A model generated the notes under the pieces. The model searched no databases. It saw nothing but the letters and a program-made list of their open reading frames with translations, and was not told the origin of the DNA. From Marinobacter szutsaonensis (GTDB lineage: Bacteria; Pseudomonadota; Gammaproteobacteria; Pseudomonadales; Oleiphilaceae): DNA of 64,000 nucleotides. Both the position numbers and the translations under genes were made by a program. The first letter of the stretch is position 1, and the number at the start of each line of letters is the position of its first letter. This document shows positions 8,063 through 17,133 of the stretch, piece after piece. The DNA is taken from contig NZ_BAAAFC010000002.1 of the NCBI RefSeq assembly GCF_039523335.1, positions 372,001 through 436,000 on the forward strand. The letters run 5' to 3'.

Positions 8063-9241
8063 ATGAAAGCACGTATTACCGTTTTGATTGCCGGGCGTAA
8101 GGCCCAGGAATTGCAGGAGCTTGAAGACATGCTCGGCGACCAGCCGGGCCTTGCCCTTAGCAAGCGTCTGATTACCAACGGGCATTCGGATCCGCTCTAT
8201 AACGTCAAGGAACTGCCGGATGCGCTGATCTTCTGCACCACGTCCGCCTGGGAAGATGAACTCCGATCCCTGGACGATCGCCCCGTCACCAGCCGGGTGC
8301 CAACCGTGGTGACCGGGCCGGAAAACATGACGATCATGCGAACCGCCATGCGAGTGGGTGCACGGGACTATTTCAGCTTTCCGGCACCCAAGCAGGAGGT
8401 TCTGGAATCCCTGGTCCGGATAGCCGCTGAACTGGCGCCGGATTCGGATTCAAAAGGTGGAATGTTTGCCGTAATCAATGCCAAGGGCGGATCCGGAGCC
8501 AGCACAATCGCAGCGTCCCTGGCCCACAGTCTGGCGGAGCGGATCGAGCAACGGGTGGCTCTGCTGGATATGGATCTGCAGTTTGGCAACCTGGCGTCGG
8601 CCTTTGACCTTCATGAGGGGGGTGGGTTGGTGGACGCGATCCTGAGAGCGGACAACATGGACCTGATGGCCCTCGAAGGCCATATGCTCAAACACAAGAG
8701 CGGCCTGCACCTGTTGGGTAATGGCTCGGATCAGCTTGTTGTGCCAGGGGACATCGATGAGGGCCAGCTACAGAAACTGCTGGCGTTGCTGCGCACCGGC
8801 TATGACCACACGGTGGTTGACCTGCCGCGCCAGATCGACAGCGTGACCGGGATGTTACTGGAGTCCGCCGACCGCGTGCTGCTGGTCCTTCAGCAAAGTA
8901 TCTCCCACGTTCAGGATGCCCGCCGTTTACTGCACTACCTGACCCGCTACATGGGGGTGCCCGCCGATAGGATCGGTATCGTGGTGAACCGCTGGGACAA
9001 ACGGCTGGCACTCACCGCCGGTGATATCGAAAAGGCTTTGGGCATCGGGGATATGACCTTTATTCCCAATGATTACGCGAAAGTGGCGGAGAGCTCGAAC
9101 CTGGGTGTTCCGCTGCTTGAAGCCGCACCTGGTTCTCCGGTCAGCCGGAGCATGGTGCGGATGGCGGAAACGCTGAGTGGTAAGAAAGTGGTTCCACAGT
9201 CTGGCCTGGGCCGGATGTGGCGGAAACTGGCAGGAGCCTGA
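8063..9241 (+). CDS. tadZ: Pilus localisation ATPase TadZ/CpaE
   Basis: 392 residues. An N-terminal receiver-like (ARD) domain of ~130 residues ends in [13 protein letters not shown] ParA/MinD-type ATPase follows, starting [20 protein letters not shown] at about residue 135. The deviant Walker A keeps the first Lys (KGG) but has Ala where the P-loop Lys of KGGxGKT normally sits, as reported for some TadZ proteins; hydrolysis may be weak. A Walker A' Asp is present ([11 protein letters not shown]). TadZ places the secretion machine in the cell. It lies directly before tadA. Confidence 0.92.
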   Translation: MKARITVLIAGRKAQELQELEDMLGDQPGLALSKRLITNGHSDPLYNVKELPDALIFCTTSAWEDELRSLDDRPVTSRVPTVVTGPENMTIMRTAMRVGARDYFSFPAPKQEVLESLVRIAAELAPDSDSKGGMFAVINAKGGSGASTIAASLAHSLAERIEQRVALLDMDLQFGNLASAFDLHEGGGLVDAILRADNMDLMALEGHMLKHKSGLHLLGNGSDQLVVPGDIDEGQLQKLLALLRTGYDHTVVDLPRQIDSVTGMLLESADRVLLVLQQSISHVQDARRLLHYLTRYMGVPADRIGIVVNRWDKRLALTAGDIEKALGIGDMTFIPNDYAKVAESSNLGVPLLEAAPGSPVSRSMVRMAETLSGKKVVPQSGLGRMWRKLAGA

Positions 9242-9251
9242 GGAGAGTGTC

Positions 9252-10619
9252 ATGGAACTGAACCGACTGAACGAATTTGGCAAGGGCGAGCCGGAGCCAC
9301 CCCTGGTGCACAACGGCAGTGGCCCGTCACTGGCCCGCCGGGCGGAGGAAGAGCAGGAGCGGGCCTGGAAGCAGAAAATCCATCAGAAACTGATGAAGGT
9401 TCTGGACCTGTCTCTCCTGGGTACCCTGGGTAAAGAGGAGGCCGAGCGCCAGTTACAGGAAATCGGCCAGCGGTTGATGTCAGAGGAGTCGATTCCACTT
9501 TCACTGACTGCACGCCAGCGCATCATTCGCCAGATTCAGGATGACATCCTCGGTCTCGGTCCACTCGAACCGCTGCTGGCTGACAAGTCCATTGCCGATA
9601 TCCTGGTGAACGGTCACGACAGCATCTATGTCGAGCGCAACGGCAAGCTGGAAAAGGTGGATGTCAGTTTCCACAGCGATACCCACCTGTTGAATATCAT
9701 TGACCGCATCGTCTCCAGCGTCGGGCGGCGGATTGATGAATCCTCGCCGATGGTGGATGCCCGACTGAAGGACGGTTCCCGGGTCAACGCCATCATTCCT
9801 CCCTTGGCGGTGGACGGACCGCTACTGTCCATTCGCCGTTTCTCCATCGGTCGCCTGTCCATGGAATCCTTGATGGAGAAGGGCACCCTGACCGCGCCCA
9901 TTGCCGGCCTGCTGGAAAGCATTGTGCGGGGCCGGTTGAACGTTCTGATTTCCGGCGGTACCGGCTCCGGTAAGACCACGTTGCTGAATGTTCTGTCGGG
10001 ATTTGTTCCGGAAAACGAACGGATCGTGACCATCGAGGATTCGGCGGAACTTCAGCTTCAGCAGCCTCATGTGGTTCGGCTGGAGACCCGGCCTCCCAAC
10101 ATCGAGAACAAGGGCGAAGTTACCCAGCGGGATCTGGTCCGGAACAGCCTGCGGATGCGGCCGGACCGGATCATCGTTGGCGAGGTCCGCGGTGCCGAAG
10201 CGCTGGATATGCTCCAGGCCATGAATACCGGCCATGACGGATCCATGACCACTCTGCACGCCAACGCTCCGCGGGATGCCCTGACCAGGATCGAGAACAT
10301 GGTGTCCATGACCGGCACCACCATGCCGGTCAAGGCGATCCGGTCCCAGGTGGCATCGGCCATCGATGTGGTGCTCCAGGTGGAGCGCCAGGAGGACGGT
10401 ACCCGTCGTCTGGTCAGTGTGCAGGAGATCAATGGCATGGAGGGCGACGTGATCACCATGTCCGAGCTGTTCAATTTCCGGCGCGTGGGCCGGGATGAGG
10501 AAGGCAAGGTGATAGGTCATTACAAGGCCACCGGCATAGTGCCCCGTTTCCACGAGCATCTGCACCAGCGGGGCATCGCGGTGCCCCTGTCGCTTTTCGA
10601 CCCCGATTTCGAGGACTGA
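9252..10619 (+). CDS. tadA: Tad secretion ATPase TadA/CpaF
   Basis: 455-residue type II/IV secretion ATPase that powers pilus extension (and perhaps retraction). It shows the Walker [13 protein letters not shown] (about 234-245), Asp box ([14 protein letters not shown]), Walker B/His region ([19 protein letters not shown]) and the [11 protein letters not shown] stretch, in normal order. ATG 9252 follows GGAGAG by 6 nt and starts 10 nt after the tadZ stop; upstream in-frame starts would overlap tadZ. Confidence 0.96.
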   Translation: MELNRLNEFGKGEPEPPLVHNGSGPSLARRAEEEQERAWKQKIHQKLMKVLDLSLLGTLGKEEAERQLQEIGQRLMSEESIPLSLTARQRIIRQIQDDILGLGPLEPLLADKSIADILVNGHDSIYVERNGKLEKVDVSFHSDTHLLNIIDRIVSSVGRRIDESSPMVDARLKDGSRVNAIIPPLAVDGPLLSIRRFSIGRLSMESLMEKGTLTAPIAGLLESIVRGRLNVLISGGTGSGKTTLLNVLSGFVPENERIVTIEDSAELQLQQPHVVRLETRPPNIENKGEVTQRDLVRNSLRMRPDRIIVGEVRGAEALDMLQAMNTGHDGSMTTLHANAPRDALTRIENMVSMTGTTMPVKAIRSQVASAIDVVLQVERQEDGTRRLVSVQEINGMEGDVITMSELFNFRRVGRDEEGKVIGHYKATGIVPRFHEHLHQRGIAVPLSLFDPDFED

Positions 10620-10622
10620 GCC

Positions 10623-11606
10623 ATGGAAGCGTTGGGAGACAAACTCTGGATATTTCTGGCCCTGGTGTTCTTGGCAGTGTTTCTGCTCTCCCAGGGATTG
10701 GTGATTCCGGTTTTCGGTGAGAGTCGGGGCGCCCGAAAGCGGCTCAATGAGCGCATGCACAAAATGACTCAGGGGGAGGAAGGGCAGAAACGGCTCTCTC
10801 TCATGCAGGAGCAGTATCTCAGAGACCTGTCACCGCTGGAGAAACGCCTGGAATCCATGCACCTGCTCCAGCCACTGGTCAGCCTGATCGCCCAGAGCGG
10901 TTACCGGACGCGGGCCTACCGGGTGTTGTTACTGGCCCTTTTGCTGGCTGCTGTCGCCGCCTTTGTCGGCTTCAGCATGACCAAGGCCTGGTGGGCGCCG
11001 GTGGTGCTGGCGCCACTTGCCGCCAGTGCGCCTTTCCTCTATCTGCGCAACAAGCGCAGCAAGCGGATTGCGAAGATCGAGGAACAGTTGCCGGATGTGG
11101 TGGATGTTATCATCCGGGCCCTGCGGGCCGGGCATCCGTTTATCGAAGCGATCCGACTGGTCTCTACAGAAATGCCGAGCCCCGTGAAAGAAGAATTCCA
11201 GAAAACCTTCAACGAGATCAACTACGGCGGGGATGTCCGGGCGGCATTGTTCGGTCTCCTGCAACGGGTACCGAGCGTACTGGTGATGGCCCTGATTACT
11301 GCCGTGCTGGTGCAGCGGGAGTCTGGCGGCAACCTGGCGGAGGTGCTGGAGAAGATTGCCGGCGTGATCCGGGGGCGCTTCCGGTTCCAGCGCCGGGTCC
11401 GCACCCTTTCGGCAGAGGGCAGGATTTCAGCCTGGGTCCTGACCATGACGCCGTTTGTGCTCTTTGTACTGATCTCGCTGGTGAACCCGGACTACATGCC
11501 CATGCTTATCGAGAGTCCCCGGGGCGCCGACATTGTTCTGATCGCACTCATTCTGATTGTGATAGGCGTGTTCTGGATCAAGAAGATCCTCAATATCAAG
11601 GTGTAG
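10623..11606 (+). CDS. tadB: Tad inner-membrane platform protein TadB
   Basis: 327 residues. An N-terminal transmembrane helix, a pair of helices near 100-140, a T2SSF (GspF-like) cytoplasmic domain (IEEQLPDVVDVIIRALRAGH ... RVRTLSAEGRISAWVL) and C-terminal helices. TadB and TadC together form the platform on which TadA acts. It starts 3 nt after the tadA stop. Confidence 0.95.
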   Translation: MEALGDKLWIFLALVFLAVFLLSQGLVIPVFGESRGARKRLNERMHKMTQGEEGQKRLSLMQEQYLRDLSPLEKRLESMHLLQPLVSLIAQSGYRTRAYRVLLLALLLAAVAAFVGFSMTKAWWAPVVLAPLAASAPFLYLRNKRSKRIAKIEEQLPDVVDVIIRALRAGHPFIEAIRLVSTEMPSPVKEEFQKTFNEINYGGDVRAALFGLLQRVPSVLVMALITAVLVQRESGGNLAEVLEKIAGVIRGRFRFQRRVRTLSAEGRISAWVLTMTPFVLFVLISLVNPDYMPMLIESPRGADIVLIALILIVIGVFWIKKILNIKV

Positions 11607-11618
11607 GAGAAGCAAGCC

Positions 11619-12578
11619 ATGGAATACGTGATCGGATTGCTCGATACCGTCATACAGGACCGCCAGATGGCGCAATACGCCTTTATCGGCTTGATGGCGG
11701 TGGCCGTGTTCTGCCTTGCCCTCGCTGGCATGTACCTGGTCTCTACCATGTTCCATCCGGTGCGCAGTCGACTTCACAATGTTGTCGCCCCGGAGGCGGC
11801 CGAAGCACAACGGGAAGGTCCTGTATCCTCTTTCCTGAAATCAACCGCGCCCCATTTTCTGCCCAATAAAGAAGGGGACCGGAGCCGCACCCGGGAGCGA
11901 CTGATACACGCAGGTTTCAGGAACGACGGTGCCCTCGCCAACTTCTATGCCATCAAGACCCTGTTGATCGTCGGCCTGCCGCTGGCGGTTTTTTTCGCCC
12001 TGCGCTGGGTGCCGGCGGTAACGACCATCGAGGTGGTGCAGGCAGCGGCTGGTGCCATGCTGGCTGGCGCGCTGGGGCCGAATTATGCACTGGCTAAGAT
12101 GATTGAGCGCCGGAAACGCCGGTTATACAACGGCTTCCCGGATGCACTGGATTTGCTGGTGGTTTGCACAGAGGCCGGTTATGGCCTGAAGCCGGCATTG
12201 CAGCGAGTCTCCGATGAGCTCGTGATCGGCCATCCGGAGCTCGCCGAGGAGCTGGCTCTGGTAAACAGTGAAATGCGTGCCGGCGTGGATCGGGTCGACG
12301 CTCTGAAAAACCTGGCGGATCGCACCGGATTGGAAGAAATAGGAGGCCTGGTGTCATTACTCAGCCAGAGCCTGCGTTTTGGAACCAGCATAGCCGAGTC
12401 CCTGAGGATCTACTCGGAGGAATTTCGCGACAAGCGCATGCAGCGCGCAGAGGAGGAAGCGGGCAAGATTTCCACCAAGATGATTTTTCCCCTGGTGTTG
12501 TGCATGTTTCCGGCCTTCTTTGTGGTGGCCATTGGCCCGGCCGTTGTCGGGTTGCTGGACCACTTCCAGGTCTATTGA
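11619..12578 (+). CDS. tadC: Tad inner-membrane platform protein TadC
   Basis: 319 residues with N-terminal membrane segments and a T2SSF domain (FPDALDLLVVCTEAGYGLKP ... LSQSLRFGTSIAESLRIYSE ... EEEAGKISTKMIFPLVLCMF). The EAGYGLKPAL motif separates TadC from TadB. It starts 12 nt after tadB and is part of the same transcription unit. Confidence 0.95.
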   Translation: MEYVIGLLDTVIQDRQMAQYAFIGLMAVAVFCLALAGMYLVSTMFHPVRSRLHNVVAPEAAEAQREGPVSSFLKSTAPHFLPNKEGDRSRTRERLIHAGFRNDGALANFYAIKTLLIVGLPLAVFFALRWVPAVTTIEVVQAAAGAMLAGALGPNYALAKMIERRKRRLYNGFPDALDLLVVCTEAGYGLKPALQRVSDELVIGHPELAEELALVNSEMRAGVDRVDALKNLADRTGLEEIGGLVSLLSQSLRFGTSIAESLRIYSEEFRDKRMQRAEEEAGKISTKMIFPLVLCMFPAFFVVAIGPAVVGLLDHFQVY

Positions 12579-12607
12579 CCTCTATAACAAGAAAGGGAGA
12601 GTTTGCC

Positions 12608-13588
12608 ATGATCGGACAATGGATGGACGCCACGGCTGGTACGAAGGCTCGCAACTTTGCCCGGGCAGGGAGGCGAAAGCTGCTCGGTGCCGGGTTGATC
12701 ACTATGTTGCTGTTCCTGAGCGGCTGTGCGAGCGGTCCCCAGGTAAAAAGCGGCAATGCCTACACAGACCTCTACGAGGGCAAATCCGAGCTCACCTTTT
12801 CCACCCTGATGCCCGTGGAGTCCGCTGAAGAGGCTATCGCCCGGGGTGACGCGGCCTATCGGCAGGGGAAGCTGGATGAGGCGGTGTTCGAATATATCCG
12901 CTCCCTGGAATTGGATCCGGAGAATGCGGATACTTTCTACAAGGTAGGCGCCATCAATCAGCACAAGGGTGCAGCGGACAAGGCGGCCTCGGCGTTTGAG
13001 CTTGCCCTCCAGCTCGAGCCGGATCATGCCGGTGCGCTCGAAGGCCTGGGCCTGATGCTCATGAAACAACGGCAGCACGACAGGGCCAGGACCATGCTGG
13101 AAAAGTCAGTCGCCGCGGATGCCAGCCGCTGGCAGGCCCTCAACGCACTGGGAATCATGGCTGACCTGCGCAGCGATTTTGCCGCCGCAAGGGACTATTA
13201 CGACAGGGCCCTGGCCATTTCTCCCCGCAATGCGAGACTCCACAACAACCTGGGATACTCTTTCTACCTGATTGGCCACTGGAATCGTGCGGAGTATCAG
13301 TACCAGACGGCGCTTAATATCGATCCCGACCATGAACGTGCGTGGCGTAACCTCGGCCAGCTCTATACCCGCCTGGAGCGATTCGATGAGGCCCTGGAGG
13401 CGCTTATCAAGGTGATGCCGGAAGCGGATGCCTGGAACACCATTGGCTATATCCTGATGAACGAAGGGAACTATCGGCAGGCGGAAGAGTACTTCAGCAA
13501 GGCCGCCAAGGCGTCGTCCAGCTATCACGTGACGGCCAATGACAACCTGGCCCAGGTGCGGAGGTTGATTGCGCGCAGTGGGGATTGA
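12608..13588 (+). CDS. tadD: TPR-repeat lipoprotein TadD
   Basis: 326 residues. A signal peptide ends in lipobox LFLSGC, followed by tandem tetratricopeptide repeats from about residue 75 (RGDAAYRQGKLDEAVFEYIR; NLGYSFYLIGHWNRAEYQYQ; NLGQLYTRLERFDEALEALI; GYILMNEGNYRQAEEYFSKA). TadD-type lipoproteins help secretin assembly. ATG 12608 is preceded by GGGAGAG; the long N-terminal basic stretch before the hydrophobic core makes the exact start less certain. Last gene of the tad operon. Confidence 0.92.
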   Translation: MIGQWMDATAGTKARNFARAGRRKLLGAGLITMLLFLSGCASGPQVKSGNAYTDLYEGKSELTFSTLMPVESAEEAIARGDAAYRQGKLDEAVFEYIRSLELDPENADTFYKVGAINQHKGAADKAASAFELALQLEPDHAGALEGLGLMLMKQRQHDRARTMLEKSVAADASRWQALNALGIMADLRSDFAAARDYYDRALAISPRNARLHNNLGYSFYLIGHWNRAEYQYQTALNIDPDHERAWRNLGQLYTRLERFDEALEALIKVMPEADAWNTIGYILMNEGNYRQAEEYFSKAAKASSSYHVTANDNLAQVRRLIARSGD

Positions 13589-13980
13589 GAATTTGGGGGG
13601 TGGTTTCGGTGAAAATGGGGTCAGATGAAAAGCGCGTCCGCGCTTTTCATCTGACCCCGTCTTAGGCGTTGCCTCGGATTCGCTTCTTTTGCGCCGGAAT
13701 CACGGGTTTCCACTGTTTAAATTTGTAACCGCAATTTCCACTCCCCGAAGATCCACGCTCATCCACTCGTTACAATTGTTCGAAATATAACCATCAAAAC
13801 ATGGAGTTAACCTCCACCTGCCAGCCCATACTGATGTAACCTTCAATGTCCCGATGTTACCTACCGTAAGCGCCACTTTCCCGACGAATTCCAGCAGATA
13901 AAAAGCCAACCCGATCACATTTTGATCAGAAAAGGACGCAGTATGATTTGCCCAATTCGTCAATAAATTGGTGCAGAAAG
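13589..13980. other. Non-coding gap after the tad locus
   Basis: 392 bp without a convincing gene. The first part holds a strong palindrome (13617-13658). The rest, about 13685-13975, is clearly more A/T rich than the flanking genes and should contain the promoter of the FN3 lipoprotein gene. A minus-strand open frame across it looks random (see rejected items). Confidence 0.7.
13617..13658. repeat. REP-like palindrome
   Basis: Perfect 19-bp inverted repeat beginning GGGGTCAGATGAAAAGCGC, with a 4-nt GTCC loop, 28 bp after the tadD stop. GGGGTCAG-headed palindromes of this kind resemble the REP-like sequences mobilised by REP-associated tyrosine transposases (RAYTs) in gammaproteobacteria. 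No transposase is present here, so that link is inferred. It may also terminate or stabilise the tad transcript, though no U-run follows. Confidence 0.75.
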
Positions 13981-15411
13981 ATGTCATATTGCGGCAAAAA
14001 TTTATCGAAGCAGGGGCTGCTGGTTCTTTCGGCGTCCGTTCTTCTTTCGGGCTGCTTCAAGGATATGACGGCCAGCGAAAACAGCTCCGTAGCGCAGATT
14101 CAGGAGCCCGGAGTCGAGGTTGCCGGTGCGGCCATGAAGGGTGTTATCCAGCAAGGTATCGTTACGGCGAATCGGTTGCTGGCGGACAAGGACGGTTTTT
14201 ACACTCCCGACCGGTTGGCGGCCAAGCCTGTGCTGACCGCTGATGACGGCAGTTATGACCTGCGCTTGCGGGGCAAGGCCGACGGCTGGGCTCTGGTTGA
14301 GCTGCAGGCGGATGGCAGCACTCGCATGATCTGCGACGTGGTCCCCCAATGCGATCAGGCCGGTGCCGAGGCGGTCGCGTTCGGCCAGCCGATGCCGCTG
14401 GATAGCCAGTTCAGCTTGCGCGGTGCCGGTGACCTTACCACAGAAACCGTGCACCTGACGCCGCTGACCCATCTGGCGGTCACACTGGCGGAGCGAAGCG
14501 CCAACGGTCTGTCTCCGGAAGCCCTGTCTGCTGCCTACCAGAGGGTCGAAGGCTGGTTCGGGCTCGCTCCCGGTTCGCTTCGTCTGGCTCCGCCGGATCT
14601 GACCCGACTTGACGACCTGGGCAGTGTTTCGGCGGATGCACTGCAGGTGTCCATCGCCAATGCGGCTTTCCTGGCCCTGGTAAATGACAGCGCCCAATGG
14701 AGCACCATCTCCGAGGTGCTGAACAACATGACCTCCCAGATCGCGGCCAACGGCCGGATCGACATCATGGGAGATGGCATGAATGTGGCGCTGGCGGACC
14801 TGGTCAGTGCCGCAGCGCTGCAATCCTCAGAACTGCAGGCCACTGTCGAATCGAGTGTGATCAGCCAGAAGCTGGTTGTCGTCGAATATCGTAATGTCCA
14901 GCGATTCAAGACTATTGCCGATGTCTACACCGAGTCCGATACCGTCGTTGCGGATACCGGGGATAGCACAGACAGCAGCACGGGTAGCGTTGTCACTGGT
15001 GGTGACACCACCAGTGAAACGACTACCGATAGTACCGTTGACCAGACGGCTGACAATACAGATACAACGGGCACTGATACTACGGTAGTGGATAGCGGCA
15101 CCAGCGAGCCGACTGCAACTGGTACTGTCCAGGAACCCACTGTCCCGGCCAACGCTGCACTGCTGAGCTGGACCGCTCCGCTGACCCGTGAGAATGGCCA
15201 GAGTCTCAGCATGGGTGAGATTGCCGGTTTTGAGGTGGTCTACGGTACGAGTCCGGATCAACTGGACCAGTCGCTGGCAATCGGCGATGCGTCTGTCGAT
15301 GAGCTTCTGGTGGACGAACTCACCGCGGGCACCTGGTACTTTGCCATGCGTACCCTGGACACAGACGGCAACCGGAGTCGCCTCTCGGAGATTGTGTACA
15401 AACAGATCTGA
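13981..15411 (+). CDS. Lipoprotein with Ser/Thr/Asp-rich linker and C-terminal FN3-like domain
   Basis: 476 residues. The signal peptide ends in lipobox VLLSGC (Cys about 26). Residues ~45-320 form a domain I do not recognise (starts VEVAGAAMKGVIQQGIV, with a carboxypeptidase-regulatory-like YDLRLRGKADGWALVEL segment). Then comes an acidic Ser/Thr/Asp linker (~325-390) and a fibronectin-III-like module (ALLSWTAPLT ... WYFAMRTLDTDGNRSRLSEIV). ATG 13981 puts the hydrophobic core at normal distance; the Shine-Dalgarno is weak. Surface exposure is likely. Its place after the tad genes invites an adhesin idea, but it has its own promoter region. Confidence 0.8.
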   Translation: MSYCGKNLSKQGLLVLSASVLLSGCFKDMTASENSSVAQIQEPGVEVAGAAMKGVIQQGIVTANRLLADKDGFYTPDRLAAKPVLTADDGSYDLRLRGKADGWALVELQADGSTRMICDVVPQCDQAGAEAVAFGQPMPLDSQFSLRGAGDLTTETVHLTPLTHLAVTLAERSANGLSPEALSAAYQRVEGWFGLAPGSLRLAPPDLTRLDDLGSVSADALQVSIANAAFLALVNDSAQWSTISEVLNNMTSQIAANGRIDIMGDGMNVALADLVSAAALQSSELQATVESSVISQKLVVVEYRNVQRFKTIADVYTESDTVVADTGDSTDSSTGSVVTGGDTTSETTTDSTVDQTADNTDTTGTDTTVVDSGTSEPTATGTVQEPTVPANAALLSWTAPLTRENGQSLSMGEIAGFEVVYGTSPDQLDQSLAIGDASVDELLVDELTAGTWYFAMRTLDTDGNRSRLSEIVYKQI

Positions 15412-15425
15412 TCAGGACTGAAGTC

Positions 15426-15473
15426 GCTGCCGCGCGCCATCAGGGCGCGGCAGCCAGAGGCCCGATCGGGCCT
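15426..15473. terminator. Bidirectional terminator region, two hairpins
   Basis: Between two convergent genes. The first hairpin pairs GCTGCCGCGC (15426-15435) with its complement at 15445-15454. The second is AGGCCCGATCGGGCCT (15458-15473), followed on the plus strand by TCGTTCT. The location and stems fit shared termination, although U-runs are short. Confidence 0.65.
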
Positions 15474-15478
15474 TCGTT

Positions 15479-15919
15479 CTATTGAGCGGTGACGGTGGTC
15501 ATCACCAGTTTGCCATCCTTGCGAACCGGACCATCCTCCTTGGCACCAAGGGAGTACTCGAAAATACCGGTTTTCATGCCGCCATCTTCCCCGTGAACCA
15601 TCAGCATAAGCATGTCACCGGACTCGACTTCCTCCGTCAGGATCGCCGCCACGTCCATGTTCTTGCCTTTCTTGAGTGGTGCGTGACCAACGACCGGGCC
15701 GGGCTTCATGTTCTCGTCGGTGCGGTGCACCACCAGCCAGCCATTGTTTTCTGCCATGACTTTCTTGGCGGTAACGGTGCCGTCTGCGACGGACTGATCA
15801 TCGCCCCAGATCGCTGCTCCGTCCATTGCGTGGTCGCCTGCCAGAGCGCCCCCGGCCATCAGGGAACAGGATACCAGGGCTGCTGCCATCAGAGTGAAGT
15901 GCTTGCTGTGTTTGTTCAT
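15479..15919 (-). CDS. Small exported protein, DUF7282-like
   Basis: 146 residues. A cleavable signal peptide (KHFTLMAAALVSCSLMAGGALAG) precedes one small beta-rich domain with VVHRTDENMKPGPVVGHAPL and an ending MTTVTAQ. The pattern (hydrophobic strand, VVHR, PG.V.GHAPL, later FEYSLGAKEDGPV) recalls DUF7282-type domains; function is unknown. ATG 15919 has GAGGAG 7 nt upstream. It is a single gene that converges on the FN3 lipoprotein. Confidence 0.75.
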   Translation of the reverse strand: MNKHSKHFTLMAAALVSCSLMAGGALAGDHAMDGAAIWGDDQSVADGTVTAKKVMAENNGWLVVHRTDENMKPGPVVGHAPLKKGKNMDVAAILTEEVESGDMLMLMVHGEDGGMKTGIFEYSLGAKEDGPVRKDGKLVMTTVTAQ

Positions 15920-16029
15920 TACGTTCTCCTCGTGCTTGGTTATGACCCACCTGTTCAGAGGGATTTGCGATGGGTGTATATCAGCTACGGGAGCGCGCAG
16001 CAGAAAGTTGCAGTTGGGAAAGAATATTT

Positions 16030-17019
16030 TCAATCTGAGCGCCCGAGGTGCTTGCGCCACCGAACCGGCGGCGAGCCGGTCCATCGTTTGAAAGCCCGGT
16101 AGAAGGTACTGACTTCGGCGAACCCCAGGGATTCGGCTATCTCCGGCAGGGCGGCACTGGTCTCGGCGACCGCCTGGAGTGCCTTCTGGCGCCGGACATC
16201 ATCGAGCAGACTATCGAAGGTTTGGCCCTGGTCCCGTAGCCGACGGGCCAGGGTCCGCTCGCTGATGCCGAGTGCCTCGGCCGCATCTGCCCGGCGGGGA
16301 AGCACCGGCCCCACCCGGGCGGCCAGCCATCGCTGCAATTCCGCAACCGAGGCACTGTTCATGGTCAGGGCCTGCAAGCGGGCATAGGTGTAGCGCTCAT
16401 GAACCTGCGCCAGTTGGGGATCTGCCTGGGGCAGGGGCTGATCCAGAACGGTATTTTCCACCAGTACACCGCTGAACGCCTGCTCGAACTCCACCGGGCA
16501 ATTGAATACCGTCTGGTAACCCTGAACCGGACCAAGGCGGGGCTGGCTGAACTGGACACGGGCCGGTTGCATCCGGGTTCCTGTCACCCAGCTGGCAAAG
16601 CCAACCACGGACGCTAGCACCGCCTCGATCTGGTGAGGGCTGAACGCCAGCTTGCCCTGGCGGGGATGGTAGACCAGCCAGGTGGCGGTATTGCCGGCAA
16701 CAATCTGGAATCGACCGCCATCGGATATCAGCCGTTGAAAGCGCTGAACCATCGCAATGGCCTCGCGCAGAGTTGCGGCAGACTGCAAGGCAAAACCCAC
16801 CCCGCTGATGCTCATGGGAGTGAACTCTGCACCCACCTTCAGCCCGAAGCCGGGGTCGCCGGTGCAGCGCTCCGCCGCATGCCACAGGCGGGTGATGTCA
16901 TCGATTGGCCAGCGTTCCAACTCGCAGGCGGACGCTGGAATGCCGGCTTCTGCCAACAGGGTATCCGTGTCCACTGAGAGGCGTTCGGCCGCTCCGATCA
17001 CGGTATTGACCCAGCCCAT
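16030..17019 (-). CDS. AraC-family transcriptional regulator
   Basis: About 329 residues. The N-terminal ~200 residues fit the arabinose-binding-like domain of the OruR/ArgR-type AraC subgroup (GFGLKVGAEFTPMSISGVGFAL). The C-terminal double HTH is clear (LGISERTLARRLRDQG; AESLGFAEVSTFYRAFKRWTG). A TTG at 17043 would add 8 residues, but it lies inside a direct repeat that looks like an operator, so ATG 17019 is chosen. It is transcribed divergently from the flavoprotein/ThDP gene pair and probably controls it and itself. Confidence 0.9.
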   Translation of the reverse strand: MGWVNTVIGAAERLSVDTDTLLAEAGIPASACELERWPIDDITRLWHAAERCTGDPGFGLKVGAEFTPMSISGVGFALQSAATLREAIAMVQRFQRLISDGGRFQIVAGNTATWLVYHPRQGKLAFSPHQIEAVLASVVGFASWVTGTRMQPARVQFSQPRLGPVQGYQTVFNCPVEFEQAFSGVLVENTVLDQPLPQADPQLAQVHERYTYARLQALTMNSASVAELQRWLAARVGPVLPRRADAAEALGISERTLARRLRDQGQTFDSLLDDVRRQKALQAVAETSAALPEIAESLGFAEVSTFYRAFKRWTGSPPVRWRKHLGRSD

Positions 17020-17027
17020 GGAGACGG

Positions 17028-17069
17028 TGGCCTCTAATGTCAATTTTGTTGGCCTCTATTGTCAATTTT
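17028..17069. promoter_or_regulatory. Direct-repeat operator for the AraC regulator
   Basis: Two 20-bp direct repeats, TGGCCTCTAATGTCAATTTT (17028-17047) and the same with one mismatch (17050-17069), with a 22-bp period, or two helical turns. Paired direct half-sites at this spacing are typical of AraC-family operators. The second repeat overlaps the expected -35 region if the TATATC at 17086-17091 is the -10 of the plus-strand operon, as in class II activation. Confidence 0.75.
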
Positions 17070-17133
17070 AAAGCCATGGTACCGGTATATCGTTGAACCT
17101 GACAACTCATTACTAACGGGTCGGGTACGCATT

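Noticed and set aside
13700-13987. 95-codon minus-strand open frame in the gap after the tad locus
   Set aside because: Composition is random-like, there is no ribosome site or recognisable domain, and it overlaps the promoter and start of the FN3 lipoprotein gene.
17020-17043. TTG 17043 as start of the AraC regulator
   Set aside because: It lies inside the first direct repeat of the likely operator and lacks a ribosome site; ATG 17019 gives a normal family N-terminus.
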